Below, piece by piece: positions 8,553 to 18,022 of a stretch of DNA of 64,000 nt. The number at the start of each line of letters is the position of its first letter. Position 1 is the first letter of the stretch. A model generated the notes under the pieces. It worked only from the letters and a program-made list of their open reading frames with translations, made no database searches and was not told where the DNA came from. Position numbers and translations under genes: made by a program. This DNA comes from Leptospira sp. 96542 (lineage in GTDB: Bacteria; Spirochaetota; Leptospiria; Leptospirales; Leptospiraceae), in the NCBI GenBank assembly GCA_029310945.1, contig JARJFC010000014.1:1-64000 (forward strand). Direction: 5' to 3'.

Positions 8553-11117
8553 TTATTTTTTATTATTCTTCCAGCGAATATGAGCACCTTGCGTTAGTTT
8601 GGCGTAGATATCACGAAAAACTTGGTTGGGTGCTTTGCCATCGGGGTCTTGCGAATACCTTGGTCGTAACCGATTCACAAAGTACATATCAAGTTCTCCC
8701 TTATTTTTGCCATGAATTTTGCCCCTGTATTCTGTTTCAAAAAAATACTTCACTTGTTCATATGTTTCTTTGGAGATATTGATCTTTCCTGGGGCGCCCC
8801 CTGATTCCATTCGAGATGCGGTGTTCACAGTATCACCCCAAATATCGTATGCAAATTTAAACCGGCCAACGACACCGGCGACAACTGGACCTGTATGGAT
8901 ACCCAACCGCAATTCCCAAAAGGGAAGCCCTAGAGCCATTTTGATTTCTTTCAATTGATTCATAAAACTTTGGATTTCTAAGGCCGCCAAACAAGAATCA
9001 ATCGCACTTGTATTGGTTACAATCGGCAAACCACCAGCACACATATAAGAATCACCGATGGTTTTTAATTTTTCTAAATTATTACGGAGAATGATTTCAT
9101 CAAACTGTGTAAAACAAGCATCTAACTCTTCGATCAGACCTTGTTCATCCATTCCTTCCGCTACTTTTGTAAAACCTTTAAAATCGGTGAACAACACCGT
9201 AGCATTTTCAAAACGAACGGGTGTGACAGTACCTTTTTCTTTTAACTCCCTCGCTACTGCCATTGGTAAAATATTTAACAGCAGTTTCTCGGACTCTTCC
9301 ATTGCCTCCTCTGCCTTGTCCTGGGCAATGAGTGCTTTTTCCCGTTCTTCATCTGCTTTTTGTTTTTCCAAATCGAGTAAAAAATAGCTGATGTCTAATT
9401 CCTCAGCGAGGGGTCTTGACATGATATAAATAACAAGGTAATTGAATAAAACTAATGGTAACACAATCATTGTTAAATGAAAGGCTGATTCACCCACCCC
9501 ATACTGATTGCGAATGAGCGGAAAATAGAGTATTGCCGCAATGCCCATAGTGAGGAGCCCCAAATTTGCCAACCTTTGGCTCAGTTGGATCGTCCTTCCT
9601 TCCAAAGATAAAGCACCGTGCCTAAGCACCGAATAACCTAGTAATACTGCTGGTATAAATTGAAAATCACTGAGCGGAAAAAGTGGAATCCCATGTGATG
9701 GCAAAAGCGCAAATAATAATAATATGGCAGAAAGTATAAACGAACCTACGATCCATTTTGAAGCAAAATTGATATAATCCCTATTTTTATAAAAAGTATA
9801 TAAAATTAGAGATAGACCAATTAGACCATTGAGTCCAATTAAAACCTCACCAGGTCCCCCATGATGCACCCTTGACCATGGGTATTCAAAATAACCCACA
9901 AACAAATAAGGTGAAGGTGCGATCAAGGCCGCTGTCACACAGAGTAAATCAATGAGACGAATCCAAGGCGGAAATTTTTTTGAAATGGCTTCGAAGACCA
10001 ACCTAACCATCACACTGGGAGCAAATGCGAAGGCAACAAAAGTGATTTGTGAGATTCGCAATTGTACAACATAGGATATATTTAGCTTCAGTGGAACGGA
10101 TTGTATCACATAAAAACCAGTGAGTATGAGTGCAAATGCGCAGAGTTGATTGATTCGCGCAGAAGGGTTTGCACCTGCCACTATGATAGATAAAAACACC
10201 GACGTAAAAATGGAAACAATCGGTGGGATACCCCAAGGATACCATTTTGCCGACTCATAGGTATTTGGCGATAGTCCAAACGATACACCAAACGAGATAA
10301 AAATAAGCACAAACGATAAAAGTGCAAATAAAAAATAGAACATTCCATTCTTCTGGAACAAAAGTTCATTTACATCAAAAAAATCTGACCGAAACACTCC
10401 GTAAGCCACAAGTAACATTGGTAAAAATAAAAAAAATCCACCTGGGTACAATTTAAAACCTAGAATACTCGGAGCATTGAGTGTAGTTAACAAAAAGAGT
10501 AAATTGACACCATGGAATAAGGTGGGATGATAATTATTTCGAATATGCGCATAATGTTTGATAAATGAAGGTAGTATCAGCAAAAAATAGCCAAGTGGTG
10601 CGAGTATCCCCCAAGGCCTGACATATACACTCCCCCTCGGGTATTTACCAAATGGGAATTCAAAAGCGGTGGTTTCAAAACCTTTGCCAATCAAAATACC
10701 AAAGTACAAAACAAAACTCGCAACCCAACATATATAAGAATAATATAACAACAATTTACTTTTTTTGCCAGTCATATGATAGGCTAAATAAAATGCAGTC
10801 GGGGCCAGAGGAGCTACAAAAAAGTAAACGACATCGTTCCAAAACACAAGGGTTTCGATATTTTGGATCCAAGCTCTGAGAGTGAGAACAAGACCAACAG
10901 AACCAAAACTAATGAATGAAATGGCTAAATTGATATGGAAAAATTTGTCCTCTCTTTCCGCTTTTTGGAATTTCTGGAAGGCAAAATAACTCAGGAAAAC
11001 ACCCACAAGAAAGGTCAAAATCCCTGGTGCACCGTATGGAATTTGGTACCAAAAATAATCCCAATCGGAGATTGGTCCTTTCGGCAATGAAAAATAAATC
11101 AGTGGATAAAAATCCAT
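8553..11117 (-). CDS. Membrane-bound class III adenylate cyclase
   Basis: An 854-residue protein. The first ~565 residues contain many hydrophobic spans (at least a dozen), a large membrane sensor region of unrecognised type. A coiled-coil linker (KQKADEEREKALIAQDKAEE, residues about 595-620) leads into the signature LLLNILP and then the catalytic domain (about 640-830). The first metal site is FTDFKGFT. LKTIGDSYM carries the Lys, and FAYDIWGDTVNTASRME the Asp, that mark ATP rather than GTP specificity, so it probably makes cAMP. The second catalytic Asn and Arg are in the NTASR part of that motif. No ligand for the sensor can be deduced. Confidence 0.88.
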   Translation of the reverse strand: MDFYPLIYFSLPKGPISDWDYFWYQIPYGAPGILTFLVGVFLSYFAFQKFQKAEREDKFFHINLAISFISFGSVGLVLTLRAWIQNIETLVFWNDVVYFFVAPLAPTAFYLAYHMTGKKSKLLLYYSYICWVASFVLYFGILIGKGFETTAFEFPFGKYPRGSVYVRPWGILAPLGYFLLILPSFIKHYAHIRNNYHPTLFHGVNLLFLLTTLNAPSILGFKLYPGGFFLFLPMLLVAYGVFRSDFFDVNELLFQKNGMFYFLFALLSFVLIFISFGVSFGLSPNTYESAKWYPWGIPPIVSIFTSVFLSIIVAGANPSARINQLCAFALILTGFYVIQSVPLKLNISYVVQLRISQITFVAFAFAPSVMVRLVFEAISKKFPPWIRLIDLLCVTAALIAPSPYLFVGYFEYPWSRVHHGGPGEVLIGLNGLIGLSLILYTFYKNRDYINFASKWIVGSFILSAILLLFALLPSHGIPLFPLSDFQFIPAVLLGYSVLRHGALSLEGRTIQLSQRLANLGLLTMGIAAILYFPLIRNQYGVGESAFHLTMIVLPLVLFNYLVIYIMSRPLAEELDISYFLLDLEKQKADEEREKALIAQDKAEEAMEESEKLLLNILPMAVARELKEKGTVTPVRFENATVLFTDFKGFTKVAEGMDEQGLIEELDACFTQFDEIILRNNLEKLKTIGDSYMCAGGLPIVTNTSAIDSCLAALEIQSFMNQLKEIKMALGLPFWELRLGIHTGPVVAGVVGRFKFAYDIWGDTVNTASRMESGGAPGKINISKETYEQVKYFFETEYRGKIHGKNKGELDMYFVNRLRPRYSQDPDGKAPNQVFRDIYAKLTQGAHIRWKNNKK

Positions 11118-11304
11118 ATTCTCTTTAAAGATCGGAGAAGATATACCAAGAACAAGAATTTCTTTTTGTTCTTAAAAGTTTTTGATCAATTGATTTATAA
11201 AAAATTTGTATTATATTTTTTCAAAGTTAAAGATTCCATTTTAAATATCCGAGGAAAAAACTTCTATTTGACTTTGGTTATTGTTTTGCGTATCTCTGTT
11301 ACTT

Positions 11305-12192
11305 ATGGTAGATTTTAACTTTCCCACAAAAAACGCCACCGAATGGCTCGCCTCAGGAAAATTTTTTGATTATAATAAATTCCAAATTTTTTACATCATG
11401 GAAGGCAGAGGCCAAAACCTTATTTTACTCCATGGTTTTCCCACATCGTCATGGGATTATTCAAAAATATTCAATGGTTTTTCACGTTACTTCAATACCA
11501 TTGCCATCGATTTTTTGGGCTTCGGATATTCAAGTAAACCCACCAAACATAAGTATACCCTCATCGAACAAACAGATATAATTGAATCTTTCATCGAAAA
11601 AAATGCACTCAAACGAGTGAAATTTGTTTTCCACGATTATGCTGTGAGTGTGGGTCAAGAGCTTCTTGCTCGTCATTTAGAAAGAGAGGACAAAAAATTT
11701 GAAATTGATGGAGCAGTGTTTTTGAACGGAGGTCTGTTTCCCCATTTGCATAAACCAACCACCAAACAAAAATTACTCGCAACACCATTTTTAGGAGCAA
11801 TCTTAGCAAAATTTTTTAATGAAAACAAATTCAAAACAGCCTTTAGCGAAGTGTTTGGCCTCGACACAAAACCTACTGAACGAGAAATGTCAGTACTTTG
11901 GAAATTAGCAACGTATCCGAACGATGTAAAAATCCCTCACAAACTTTTAAAATACATTCCCGAAAGGAGAGTGTTTGGTGATCGCTGGAAAAATGCCCTT
12001 TTAAAAACGGAGGTTCCCTTACTTTTTATCAATGGTGGTTTTGACCCAGTGAGTGGTAGCCATTTAGCAGATGAAATTGAAAAACTTCCCATAAAAAACA
12101 AAAAACTAATCCGTTGGGAAAAAATTGGTCACTACCCCCAATGGGAAAATGCAAATGAATGTTTTAAAGAAATATATGAATTCTTAAAATAG
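11305..12192 (+). CDS. MEST-like alpha/beta hydrolase
   Basis: A 295-residue alpha/beta hydrolase from ATG 11305 (MVDFNFPTKN); a TTG 24 bases upstream is also in frame but no Shine-Dalgarno decides between them. The oxyanion motif is HGFPTSSWDY (residues about 43-52), then AIDFLGFGYSSKP. At the nucleophile elbow it has FHDYAVSVGQE, an Asp (about residue 111) in the position used by epoxide hydrolases and haloalkane dehalogenases, and not the usual Ser. The acid is probably in NGGFDPVSG and the His in KIGHYPQWE. The HGFPTSS and HDY pattern is closest to the MEST (mesoderm-specific transcript) group in my memory. The substrate is unknown. Confidence 0.82.
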   Translation: MVDFNFPTKNATEWLASGKFFDYNKFQIFYIMEGRGQNLILLHGFPTSSWDYSKIFNGFSRYFNTIAIDFLGFGYSSKPTKHKYTLIEQTDIIESFIEKNALKRVKFVFHDYAVSVGQELLARHLEREDKKFEIDGAVFLNGGLFPHLHKPTTKQKLLATPFLGAILAKFFNENKFKTAFSEVFGLDTKPTEREMSVLWKLATYPNDVKIPHKLLKYIPERRVFGDRWKNALLKTEVPLLFINGGFDPVSGSHLADEIEKLPIKNKKLIRWEKIGHYPQWENANECFKEIYEFLK

Positions 12193-12219
12193 AAAATTTG
12201 TAAACTAAAAGTGAAAAAG

Positions 12220-13269
12220 CTAAGACGGGTTAGATTCTTCGGGTTCAATGTTTTCTAACCCAGTTCCTTCTTCGATAGAAGGGTCTGCATCGGGTATTTG
12301 TTCTTTCACCTTATATCGAATTTCAATTTTTTCTGGTGTATTTTGTAAAATTTCGATACCTTTTAAGTCTTTTCCTTTGATGATACGAACCTTTGCAATT
12401 TGCGGTTGCAACTCTGGAATGATTTTGTTTTTAATCGGATCATATATATAATTGCAAGGCACTTGCGCCACAATGCCTGTTAGGATTTGTGCAGAACGGA
12501 TTGGTTTTAACGAAAAATACCTGATCGCAACTTGTTCCTCAGAAAGTTCTGCTTCTAGTTTCGGGTCAAGTCCAGTACAAACAATGGGGATGCCAGAAGC
12601 AGTTTGTTCACCAGTTTTGTATGATAGTGGGATGATGTTTACATTGACAGTAACATCTTTTGAACCAAGAACATTCACTCCTTTTGGAAGGTCTGGAATT
12701 TTAAGCGTACGTGCGAAGGGTTCCCTTTTATCACTGAGTGATATTTCAGGTAAAATAATCTTTGAAATTTTTTCTAAATCCTGTGGTTTCCCAGAAATGG
12801 TAACTTTTGGAGGGCTTACAATTTGCGTTAATTTTTCAAAGTTAGCTGGTGGAGCTCCTTCAAACACAACTTCCAATGGAATAATTTTTAAACCCCGGGA
12901 TTCAATTTCAACAGGAACGGTTTTTTTAAGCCTTGTTACCTTTACCCCGCTCGGAACGCCCACTATTTTTTTGATTGGCACTTCTGTAACACCAAGTTGA
13001 ACATCCTCAGCGTCGATCACAGCTTTCATAAATTGCGAATAATAATTTACAACATCTTTCATTCCTTCCACGCGGATAGGTACAGTTTTTTCTGGATTTT
13101 TTGCATAATTCAAGTTTCCAGTGAGTTTTGGATAATCAACAGGAACATTGATTGTTTTAATTAGGATTTTAGAATTTTGCAAATTGATATAAAATATACC
13201 AGCTACGATAAAAGAAATAACTTTTGCCTTCCAGTTTCTGGACAATTTGTACGAAAGTTTACGAATCAT
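12220..13269 (-). CDS. cdaR: YbbR-domain protein CdaR, partner of the c-di-AMP synthase
   Basis: A 349-residue protein with one N-terminal membrane span (VISFIVAGIFYINLQ, about residues 16-30) and a long extracytoplasmic part built of several YbbR-type beta repeats (for example VPVDYPKLTGNL, PLEVVFEGAPPANF, IPIVCTGLDP). The C-terminal tail is acidic. It overlaps cdaA by 4 bases (ATGA), the classic arrangement in which CdaR modulates CdaA. In Gram-positive bacteria CdaR senses the envelope side; the same role here is inference. It is the last gene of the dapA-dapB-cdaA-cdaR operon. Confidence 0.9.
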   Translation of the reverse strand: MIRKLSYKLSRNWKAKVISFIVAGIFYINLQNSKILIKTINVPVDYPKLTGNLNYAKNPEKTVPIRVEGMKDVVNYYSQFMKAVIDAEDVQLGVTEVPIKKIVGVPSGVKVTRLKKTVPVEIESRGLKIIPLEVVFEGAPPANFEKLTQIVSPPKVTISGKPQDLEKISKIILPEISLSDKREPFARTLKIPDLPKGVNVLGSKDVTVNVNIIPLSYKTGEQTASGIPIVCTGLDPKLEAELSEEQVAIRYFSLKPIRSAQILTGIVAQVPCNYIYDPIKNKIIPELQPQIAKVRIIKGKDLKGIEILQNTPEKIEIRYKVKEQIPDADPSIEEGTGLENIEPEESNPS

Positions 13270-14114
13270 GAATTTACTCCAGATTCTTTTTCTTTATCGC
13301 GTGTTTTGCGGCGATCATCCTCTTTTGATTTTTTTTGCCCAGTCATTAGATTGTTTACAAGGGCCTTGAGTTCGAGTGCTTTGACTGGGTGGAACATTTC
13401 ACCATCAAAACAAACAGTGATATCCCCTGTTTCTTCAGAAGTTACGATAACGATTGCATCTGTCTCTTCCGCAAGACCAAGTGCTGAACGGTGACGAGCG
13501 CCCAAAGTAGAAATTTCTACACTGCCACTCATGGGTAAGTAAGATGCCGCACAGATGATACGATTTTGTTCAATGATCACTGCCCCATCGTGTAACGGTG
13601 AGTTCTTAAAAAATATTGTTTGTAAAAGTTCGGAACTCACAACAGAATCAATTGCCACAGCATTTTCCGTTATGTCTTTAAGGCTTATATCCTTAACAAG
13701 TACGATAATGGAACCAATTTTTGATTGTGCCATATTTCTTACGGCCTCCACAATCGGATCCAAATCAAAACTTGGTTTTAAGAAAAAAAAGCGCAACAAC
13801 CGAATGCGCGCTAAATCCCCAGTTAACCTACGAAGTTCTGGTTGGAGAAGGACAATGATTGCAAACACAAGCGCTGGTCGAATGTTCGTTAGGATAAATT
13901 CGAGTAATTCGAAACCAAAAAATTCGGCGAGGCTTCCCGAAATCCAAATGATCCCAACACCCAATAATAATTGGATACCCCGTGTTCGCCTAAGAGTTGT
14001 ATAAGTTTTATAAATTAGATATGATACGATGATGATATCAAGAAAAACGGAGATATAGTTTTTACTCCAAGGTATGATATATAAACCGCGAAGAAAATCC
14101 AATTTATATTCCAA
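13266..14114 (-). CDS. cdaA: Diadenylate cyclase CdaA
   Basis: A 282-residue membrane diadenylate cyclase that makes c-di-AMP from two ATP. Three N-terminal hydrophobic spans (residues about 20-90) precede the DAC (DisA_N) domain. Both signature motifs are intact: DGA in [10 protein letters not shown] (176-178) and RHRSA in [10 protein letters not shown] (207-211). The C-terminus is Lys/Asp rich. The start overlaps the end of dapB by 11 bases, and the stop overlaps cdaR by 4, so translation is probably coupled. c-di-AMP usually controls potassium/osmolyte balance and wall homeostasis. Confidence 0.95.
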   Translation of the reverse strand: MEYKLDFLRGLYIIPWSKNYISVFLDIIIVSYLIYKTYTTLRRTRGIQLLLGVGIIWISGSLAEFFGFELLEFILTNIRPALVFAIIVLLQPELRRLTGDLARIRLLRFFFLKPSFDLDPIVEAVRNMAQSKIGSIIVLVKDISLKDITENAVAIDSVVSSELLQTIFFKNSPLHDGAVIIEQNRIICAASYLPMSGSVEISTLGARHRSALGLAEETDAIVIVTSEETGDITVCFDGEMFHPVKALELKALVNNLMTGQKKSKEDDRRKTRDKEKESGVNS

Positions 14115-14907
14115 GTACGTCGAACATATTATAAAGCCCTTTAGACTTCCCGTGTAAAAACTCGGCAGCTTTTACCGCCCCCAGTGCAAATGTTTTGCGG
14201 TCTTGTGCTTTGTGGGCAATTTCGATCCTTTCTTCAGGGCTAAAAAAATACACAGTGTGTTCGCCCACTACTTCACCGGCTCGCATTGTGTGCATGGCAA
14301 TTTCCTTTTGGTCCCGTTCGGGATACATTCCATGCCTACCATAAATAACATTGTTGTCTGTTCGTTTCATCGACTGCAAAAGAACTTCTTTTAGATACAT
14401 TGCCGTGCCTGAAGGAGAATCCTTTTTGTGTCTGTGGTGGATATCCAAAACTTCGACATCAAAATCGTTCGCGAGTACTTTGGCGGCGATCTCTGTGAGT
14501 TTAAATAATAAATTTACACCCACAGACATATTGGGTGAAAATACGATGGGAATTTCTTTGGAAGTTTCTATGATTTTATTTTTATCCGAATCGGTAAGAC
14601 CAGTGGTTCCAATGACAATGGGTTTTCCCGATTTTAAGGCAGCAGTCAAATTATTTTCAAAACTTATATGTGTACTGAAATCAATGAGCACGTCTGAGGA
14701 TCCTATGGCAGATTCTAAGTCGGAGGAAAGTAAAATCCCTGTTTCCTTCACTCCAGAATGGATACCAGAATCAAACCCAGAATACACCGCTCCATCACGA
14801 ACAACTGCGGCAACTAACTCCGATTTCTTGGACTGAGATAAAACTTGGACAATGGCCTTACCCATTCTTCCACCCGCACCGATAACACCAATTTTGATTT
14901 TAGACAA
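14104..14907 (-). CDS. dapB: 4-hydroxy-tetrahydrodipicolinate reductase DapB
   Basis: A 267-residue cytoplasmic NAD(P)H-dependent reductase of the diaminopimelate/lysine pathway, acting after DapA. The Rossmann motif [14 protein letters not shown] is at residues 6-19. The catalytic segment [13 protein letters not shown] (157-169) holds the acid/base His and substrate-binding Lys. VIGTTG and [10 protein letters not shown] are also conserved. It overlaps dapA by 8 bases upstream and cdaA by 11 bases downstream. Its product leads to meso-DAP for peptidoglycan and lysine. Confidence 0.97.
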   Translation of the reverse strand: MSKIKIGVIGAGGRMGKAIVQVLSQSKKSELVAAVVRDGAVYSGFDSGIHSGVKETGILLSSDLESAIGSSDVLIDFSTHISFENNLTAALKSGKPIVIGTTGLTDSDKNKIIETSKEIPIVFSPNMSVGVNLLFKLTEIAAKVLANDFDVEVLDIHHRHKKDSPSGTAMYLKEVLLQSMKRTDNNVIYGRHGMYPERDQKEIAMHTMRAGEVVGEHTVYFFSPEERIEIAHKAQDRKTFALGAVKAAEFLHGKSKGLYNMFDVLGI

Positions 14908-15784
14908 TGCCTTCCTCTTTTAAACCGAACACTATTTTTTTAAATTGGTCTGCTGGGGCTCCAGTGGAAATTGGTGTCATTGGAAGTCGAAGTTCATTGG
15001 CACAATACCCAAACCAACTCATTGCTGCTTTGATCGGGATGGGATTGGTTTCAATGAAGGCATTAATAAACACAGGCAATAGTTTATAATAAATCTTTTG
15101 GCTGGCAACTAAATCTCCCCTAAGATACAACGAAACCATATCCACACAGGCTCTGGGAAAAAGGTTGGAAACAACGGAGACAACTCCTTTACCTCCAATG
15201 GAAAGTACAGGTAGGGTTAGGTTATCGTCTCCAGACAACAAATGGAAGTTTGCTCTGCAAAGAGAAATGACCTTTGCCATTTGCCCAAGATCTCCCGTAG
15301 CTTCCTTAATGGCCGTTATGTTTTTGTGTTCGCTCAAACGTTTTACGGTTTCTGGTAATAAATTCACATTGGTTCTACCAGGAATATTGTACAACATCAC
15401 TGGTTTGGAAGACACATCTGCTATTTTTGAAAAGTGTTGGTACATCCCTTCTTGTGTGGGTTTGTTGTAATAAGGATTGACGGAAAGAATACCATCCACC
15501 CCATCCGCACAAGCAGACTCTGTCAGCTCAATGGCCTCGGCAGTAGAATTAGAGCCAGTGCCTGCGAGCACTTGGATTCGTTTCGCAACGAGAGAAACGG
15601 TTTTTTGGATGAGTTCTTTATGCTCATTGTGGTCAAGGGTCGGGGATTCACCCGTTGTTCCACAGGGAACCACGCCAGCCACTCCTGACTGGATTTGGTT
15701 TTCTATGATTTTAAAATAACTATCGTAATCGATTTTTCCATTACGGAACGGGGTAATGACGGCCGTGTAGACACCCTGAAACAT
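14900..15784 (-). CDS. dapA: 4-hydroxy-tetrahydrodipicolinate synthase DapA
   Basis: A 294-residue class I aldolase condensing pyruvate with aspartate semialdehyde, the first committed step to DAP and lysine. The pyruvate-binding GTTGES is at residues 42-47, the proton-relay Tyr at 132 ([11 protein letters not shown]), and the Schiff-base Lys at 160 ([10 protein letters not shown]). Length is standard. It is the first gene of the minus-strand operon; the divergent transferase gene begins 78 bases away. Confidence 0.97.
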   Translation of the reverse strand: MFQGVYTAVITPFRNGKIDYDSYFKIIENQIQSGVAGVVPCGTTGESPTLDHNEHKELIQKTVSLVAKRIQVLAGTGSNSTAEAIELTESACADGVDGILSVNPYYNKPTQEGMYQHFSKIADVSSKPVMLYNIPGRTNVNLLPETVKRLSEHKNITAIKEATGDLGQMAKVISLCRANFHLLSGDDNLTLPVLSIGGKGVVSVVSNLFPRACVDMVSLYLRGDLVASQKIYYKLLPVFINAFIETNPIPIKAAMSWFGYCANELRLPMTPISTGAPADQFKKIVFGLKEEGIV

Positions 15785-15862
15785 AAATTTAAAAATCGTG
15801 GAGGGACTGATTTTTGCAATAAAAAACTGCCAAATCTAGGCCGAACTGCTAGCTTTGCGAAA

Positions 15863-16909
15863 ATGCACCTTTTTTTTGGATTCTTTCTTCTCGGTTGGGC
15901 CATTTTTAGCCTCATTTTACACTCTTTTTACGTATTTTCCAAAATTGGAGTCAAAGACATCCCCAACCAAAGGAGTTTGCACACAGAAACCACCAAAAAA
16001 TCAGGTGGAATGGTCTTCGTCCCCCTCTTCCTCATTTTGGTTTTTTATGTTTCATTCTTTGAGAACACAACCTTTTTCGGGACATTAAAACTCCCAGAAA
16101 CCACCTTACCTTTGTTTATCTGTGCTTCCGGATTTTGTATTTTAGGGTTTTTAGATGATTTGTTCCAACTATCACCTATCCTTCGTTTGTTTATAGAAAT
16201 CTCACTAGTTTTTAGCTTTTTGTATTTTGTTTCTCCGAAAATTACTTTTTTGGGGCATTCATTTTTATCACCGTTCGTTGTGTACACATTTCTTACCATA
16301 TTCATCGTTTTTGCCGTCAACTTGGTCAATTTTATGGATGGGATGGATTGGTATCTTGTATCCACATTGGGATTATCTTCTATATCTTGGGGTATACTAC
16401 ATCCCAATCTTTTTGGTACCAACCAAATTGGTTTTGTGCTACTCGGATTCCTTTTTGTATCTAGTTTTGGATTTTTCTTTTATAATTTCCCAAAGGCAAA
16501 ATTATTTATGGGTGACAGTGGGTCTTTAACTCTTGGATTTTTATTTATGGGACTTCCTCTTTGTTTACAAGTGGATATATCCACTAAATGGGAGTTATTC
16601 GATTACTTTTTTATATTTCCTTATTTTTGGATGGATGGAGTATTCACACTCTGCAAAAGGGCATATGAAAAAAAACATGTTTTGAATGCACACAGAGAAC
16701 ACCTTTACCAAAAAATCACCGAAACAAAACTGGGAAAAGTCGGATCCTTAGCGATATTTACCGCACTCAACCTAATTGTCATTATGATGTTATTTGTAAT
16801 GAAGTTGTATAGAACTGATATGACAGTCATATACATAATTTTGACCGTCTTTATTTTTCTCACTTACTTCACACTATGGGTGCTTGTTGCCAGAAAAAAC
16901 CTTGCCTAG
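15863..16909 (+). CDS. WecA/MraY-like polyprenyl-phosphate sugar-1-phosphate transferase
   Basis: A 348-residue integral membrane protein with about ten hydrophobic spans. Family motifs appear in order: SLHTETTKKSGGMVFV (cytoplasmic loop near the N-terminus), the metal-binding FLDDLFQLSPILR, VNLVNFMDGMDW (the NxxNxxDGxD motif), GDSGSLTLGF, and the basic loop NAHREHLYQKI. These transfer a sugar-1-phosphate to undecaprenyl phosphate to start O-antigen or other glycan chains. MraY itself is less likely because the loop has HREHLYQ in place of the MraY HHH pattern. ATG 15863 was chosen because the membrane protein begins there; the open frame upstream runs opposite dapA. Confidence 0.88.
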   Translation: MHLFFGFFLLGWAIFSLILHSFYVFSKIGVKDIPNQRSLHTETTKKSGGMVFVPLFLILVFYVSFFENTTFFGTLKLPETTLPLFICASGFCILGFLDDLFQLSPILRLFIEISLVFSFLYFVSPKITFLGHSFLSPFVVYTFLTIFIVFAVNLVNFMDGMDWYLVSTLGLSSISWGILHPNLFGTNQIGFVLLGFLFVSSFGFFFYNFPKAKLFMGDSGSLTLGFLFMGLPLCLQVDISTKWELFDYFFIFPYFWMDGVFTLCKRAYEKKHVLNAHREHLYQKITETKLGKVGSLAIFTALNLIVIMMLFVMKLYRTDMTVIYIILTVFIFLTYFTLWVLVARKNLA

Positions 16910-16940
16910 TAAATCCGAATTTTAATAGTCTTAAAATCCT

Positions 16941-17921
16941 ATGCCACTTTCTAAAAAAGAAATTCTATTTTGTATTTTGAATGGTTTTCTCATCGGGATT
17001 GCCAATTTGATTCCTGGTGTTTCTGGGGGAACCTTTGCCCTTATTTTAGGCCTTTATGATAGGCTCATCACTGCCATCACTTCCCTACGATTGGAGACCA
17101 TCAAAATTTCTTTTGCCCTCCTCTTTGGGTTTTTAAAACCCGAAATTCGTAATCGATTTGTGGAAGAAATGAAACGAATTGATTTCTGGTTTTTAGTGTT
17201 TTTAGGAATGGGTTTGTTACTTTCTGTCATCACTGGTGCAAAACTCATCCAATACTTATTACAAAATCATCCCGATGCCACCTTGGCATTGTTTATTGGT
17301 CTCATACTTCCATCACTTGCTGTTCCGTACAAACTCATCGAAAAACACAGTGTCACTGTTTGGTTGTTTTTGATTCCAGGCGTTTTACTCACCATCATCC
17401 CCAGTTTTTTTATGGGAGAATCCACTGGTTCAGAAAATCCATTCATCGCATTTTTTACTGGCATGGTTGCGATCTCAGCCATGATCCTTCCTGGTATTTC
17501 TGGCTCCTACATCATGCTTGTACTTGGTGAGTATCAAATTGTAATCGGAAAATTATCCAATATCTTACATTTAGACTCAATCGTATTCTTAGCAGCCTTT
17601 GCTATGGGCTGTCTTCTTGGACTTCTCATTTTCACCCATGTGGTCAAATGGCTCTTTCAAAAATACAAATCTCACACAATGACTTTTTTACTCGGTCTCA
17701 TACTTGGTTCGTTTTTCATTCTGTGGCCGTTCAAAGACTATAAAGCAGGACAAACCATTGTGGGTAGGTCAGGCGAAGTCAAAAGAGATATCCAAATTGC
17801 AACGGCCAAAAACACGCTCCCCCAATCGGCAGAGGAAGCAAGTGTTCCCTTTGCAGCGACCATTTTGGGCGTGGTTTTAGGTTTGGGTCTCAATCGTTTG
17901 GAAAAATTAAAGGAAGAGTGA
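16941..17921 (+). CDS. DUF368 family polyprenyl-phosphate transporter (PopT-like)
   Basis: A 326-residue membrane protein with two inverted halves, each starting with a conserved glycine/proline loop: GIANLIPGVSGGTFALILG (about residues 19-37) and MILPGISGSYIMLVLGEY (about 181-198). DUF368 proteins have been shown elsewhere to return undecaprenyl phosphate to the cytoplasmic face, recycling the lipid carrier. The gene begins 31 bases after the WecA-like transferase that consumes this carrier, so the pair is likely one transcription unit, closed by the strong terminator at 17990-18020. Confidence 0.88.
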   Translation: MPLSKKEILFCILNGFLIGIANLIPGVSGGTFALILGLYDRLITAITSLRLETIKISFALLFGFLKPEIRNRFVEEMKRIDFWFLVFLGMGLLLSVITGAKLIQYLLQNHPDATLALFIGLILPSLAVPYKLIEKHSVTVWLFLIPGVLLTIIPSFFMGESTGSENPFIAFFTGMVAISAMILPGISGSYIMLVLGEYQIVIGKLSNILHLDSIVFLAAFAMGCLLGLLIFTHVVKWLFQKYKSHTMTFLLGLILGSFFILWPFKDYKAGQTIVGRSGEVKRDIQIATAKNTLPQSAEEASVPFAATILGVVLGLGLNRLEKLKEE

Positions 17922-17989
17922 ATTTTTGGATTGGGTTATTGAATGATTAAGTTGGCTTAGGTCGAAAAAAATAAACCTGAGAAGAAGAG

Positions 17990-18020
17990 AAGGTCGGGTT
18001 TTTGCCCGACCTTTTTTTTT
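17990..18020 (+). terminator. Rho-independent terminator after DUF368 gene
   Basis: AAGGTCGGG (17990-17998) pairs with CCCGACCTT (18005-18013), with a small T-rich loop, followed by an unbroken T run to 18020. This is the clearest intrinsic terminator in the window. The convergent antiporter gene ends just past it at 18023. Confidence 0.9.
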
Positions 18021-18022
18021 AC

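Noticed and set aside
15695..15862. N-terminal extension of the WecA-like transferase
   Set aside because: It runs opposite the start of dapA and adds a charged non-membrane stretch absent from the family.
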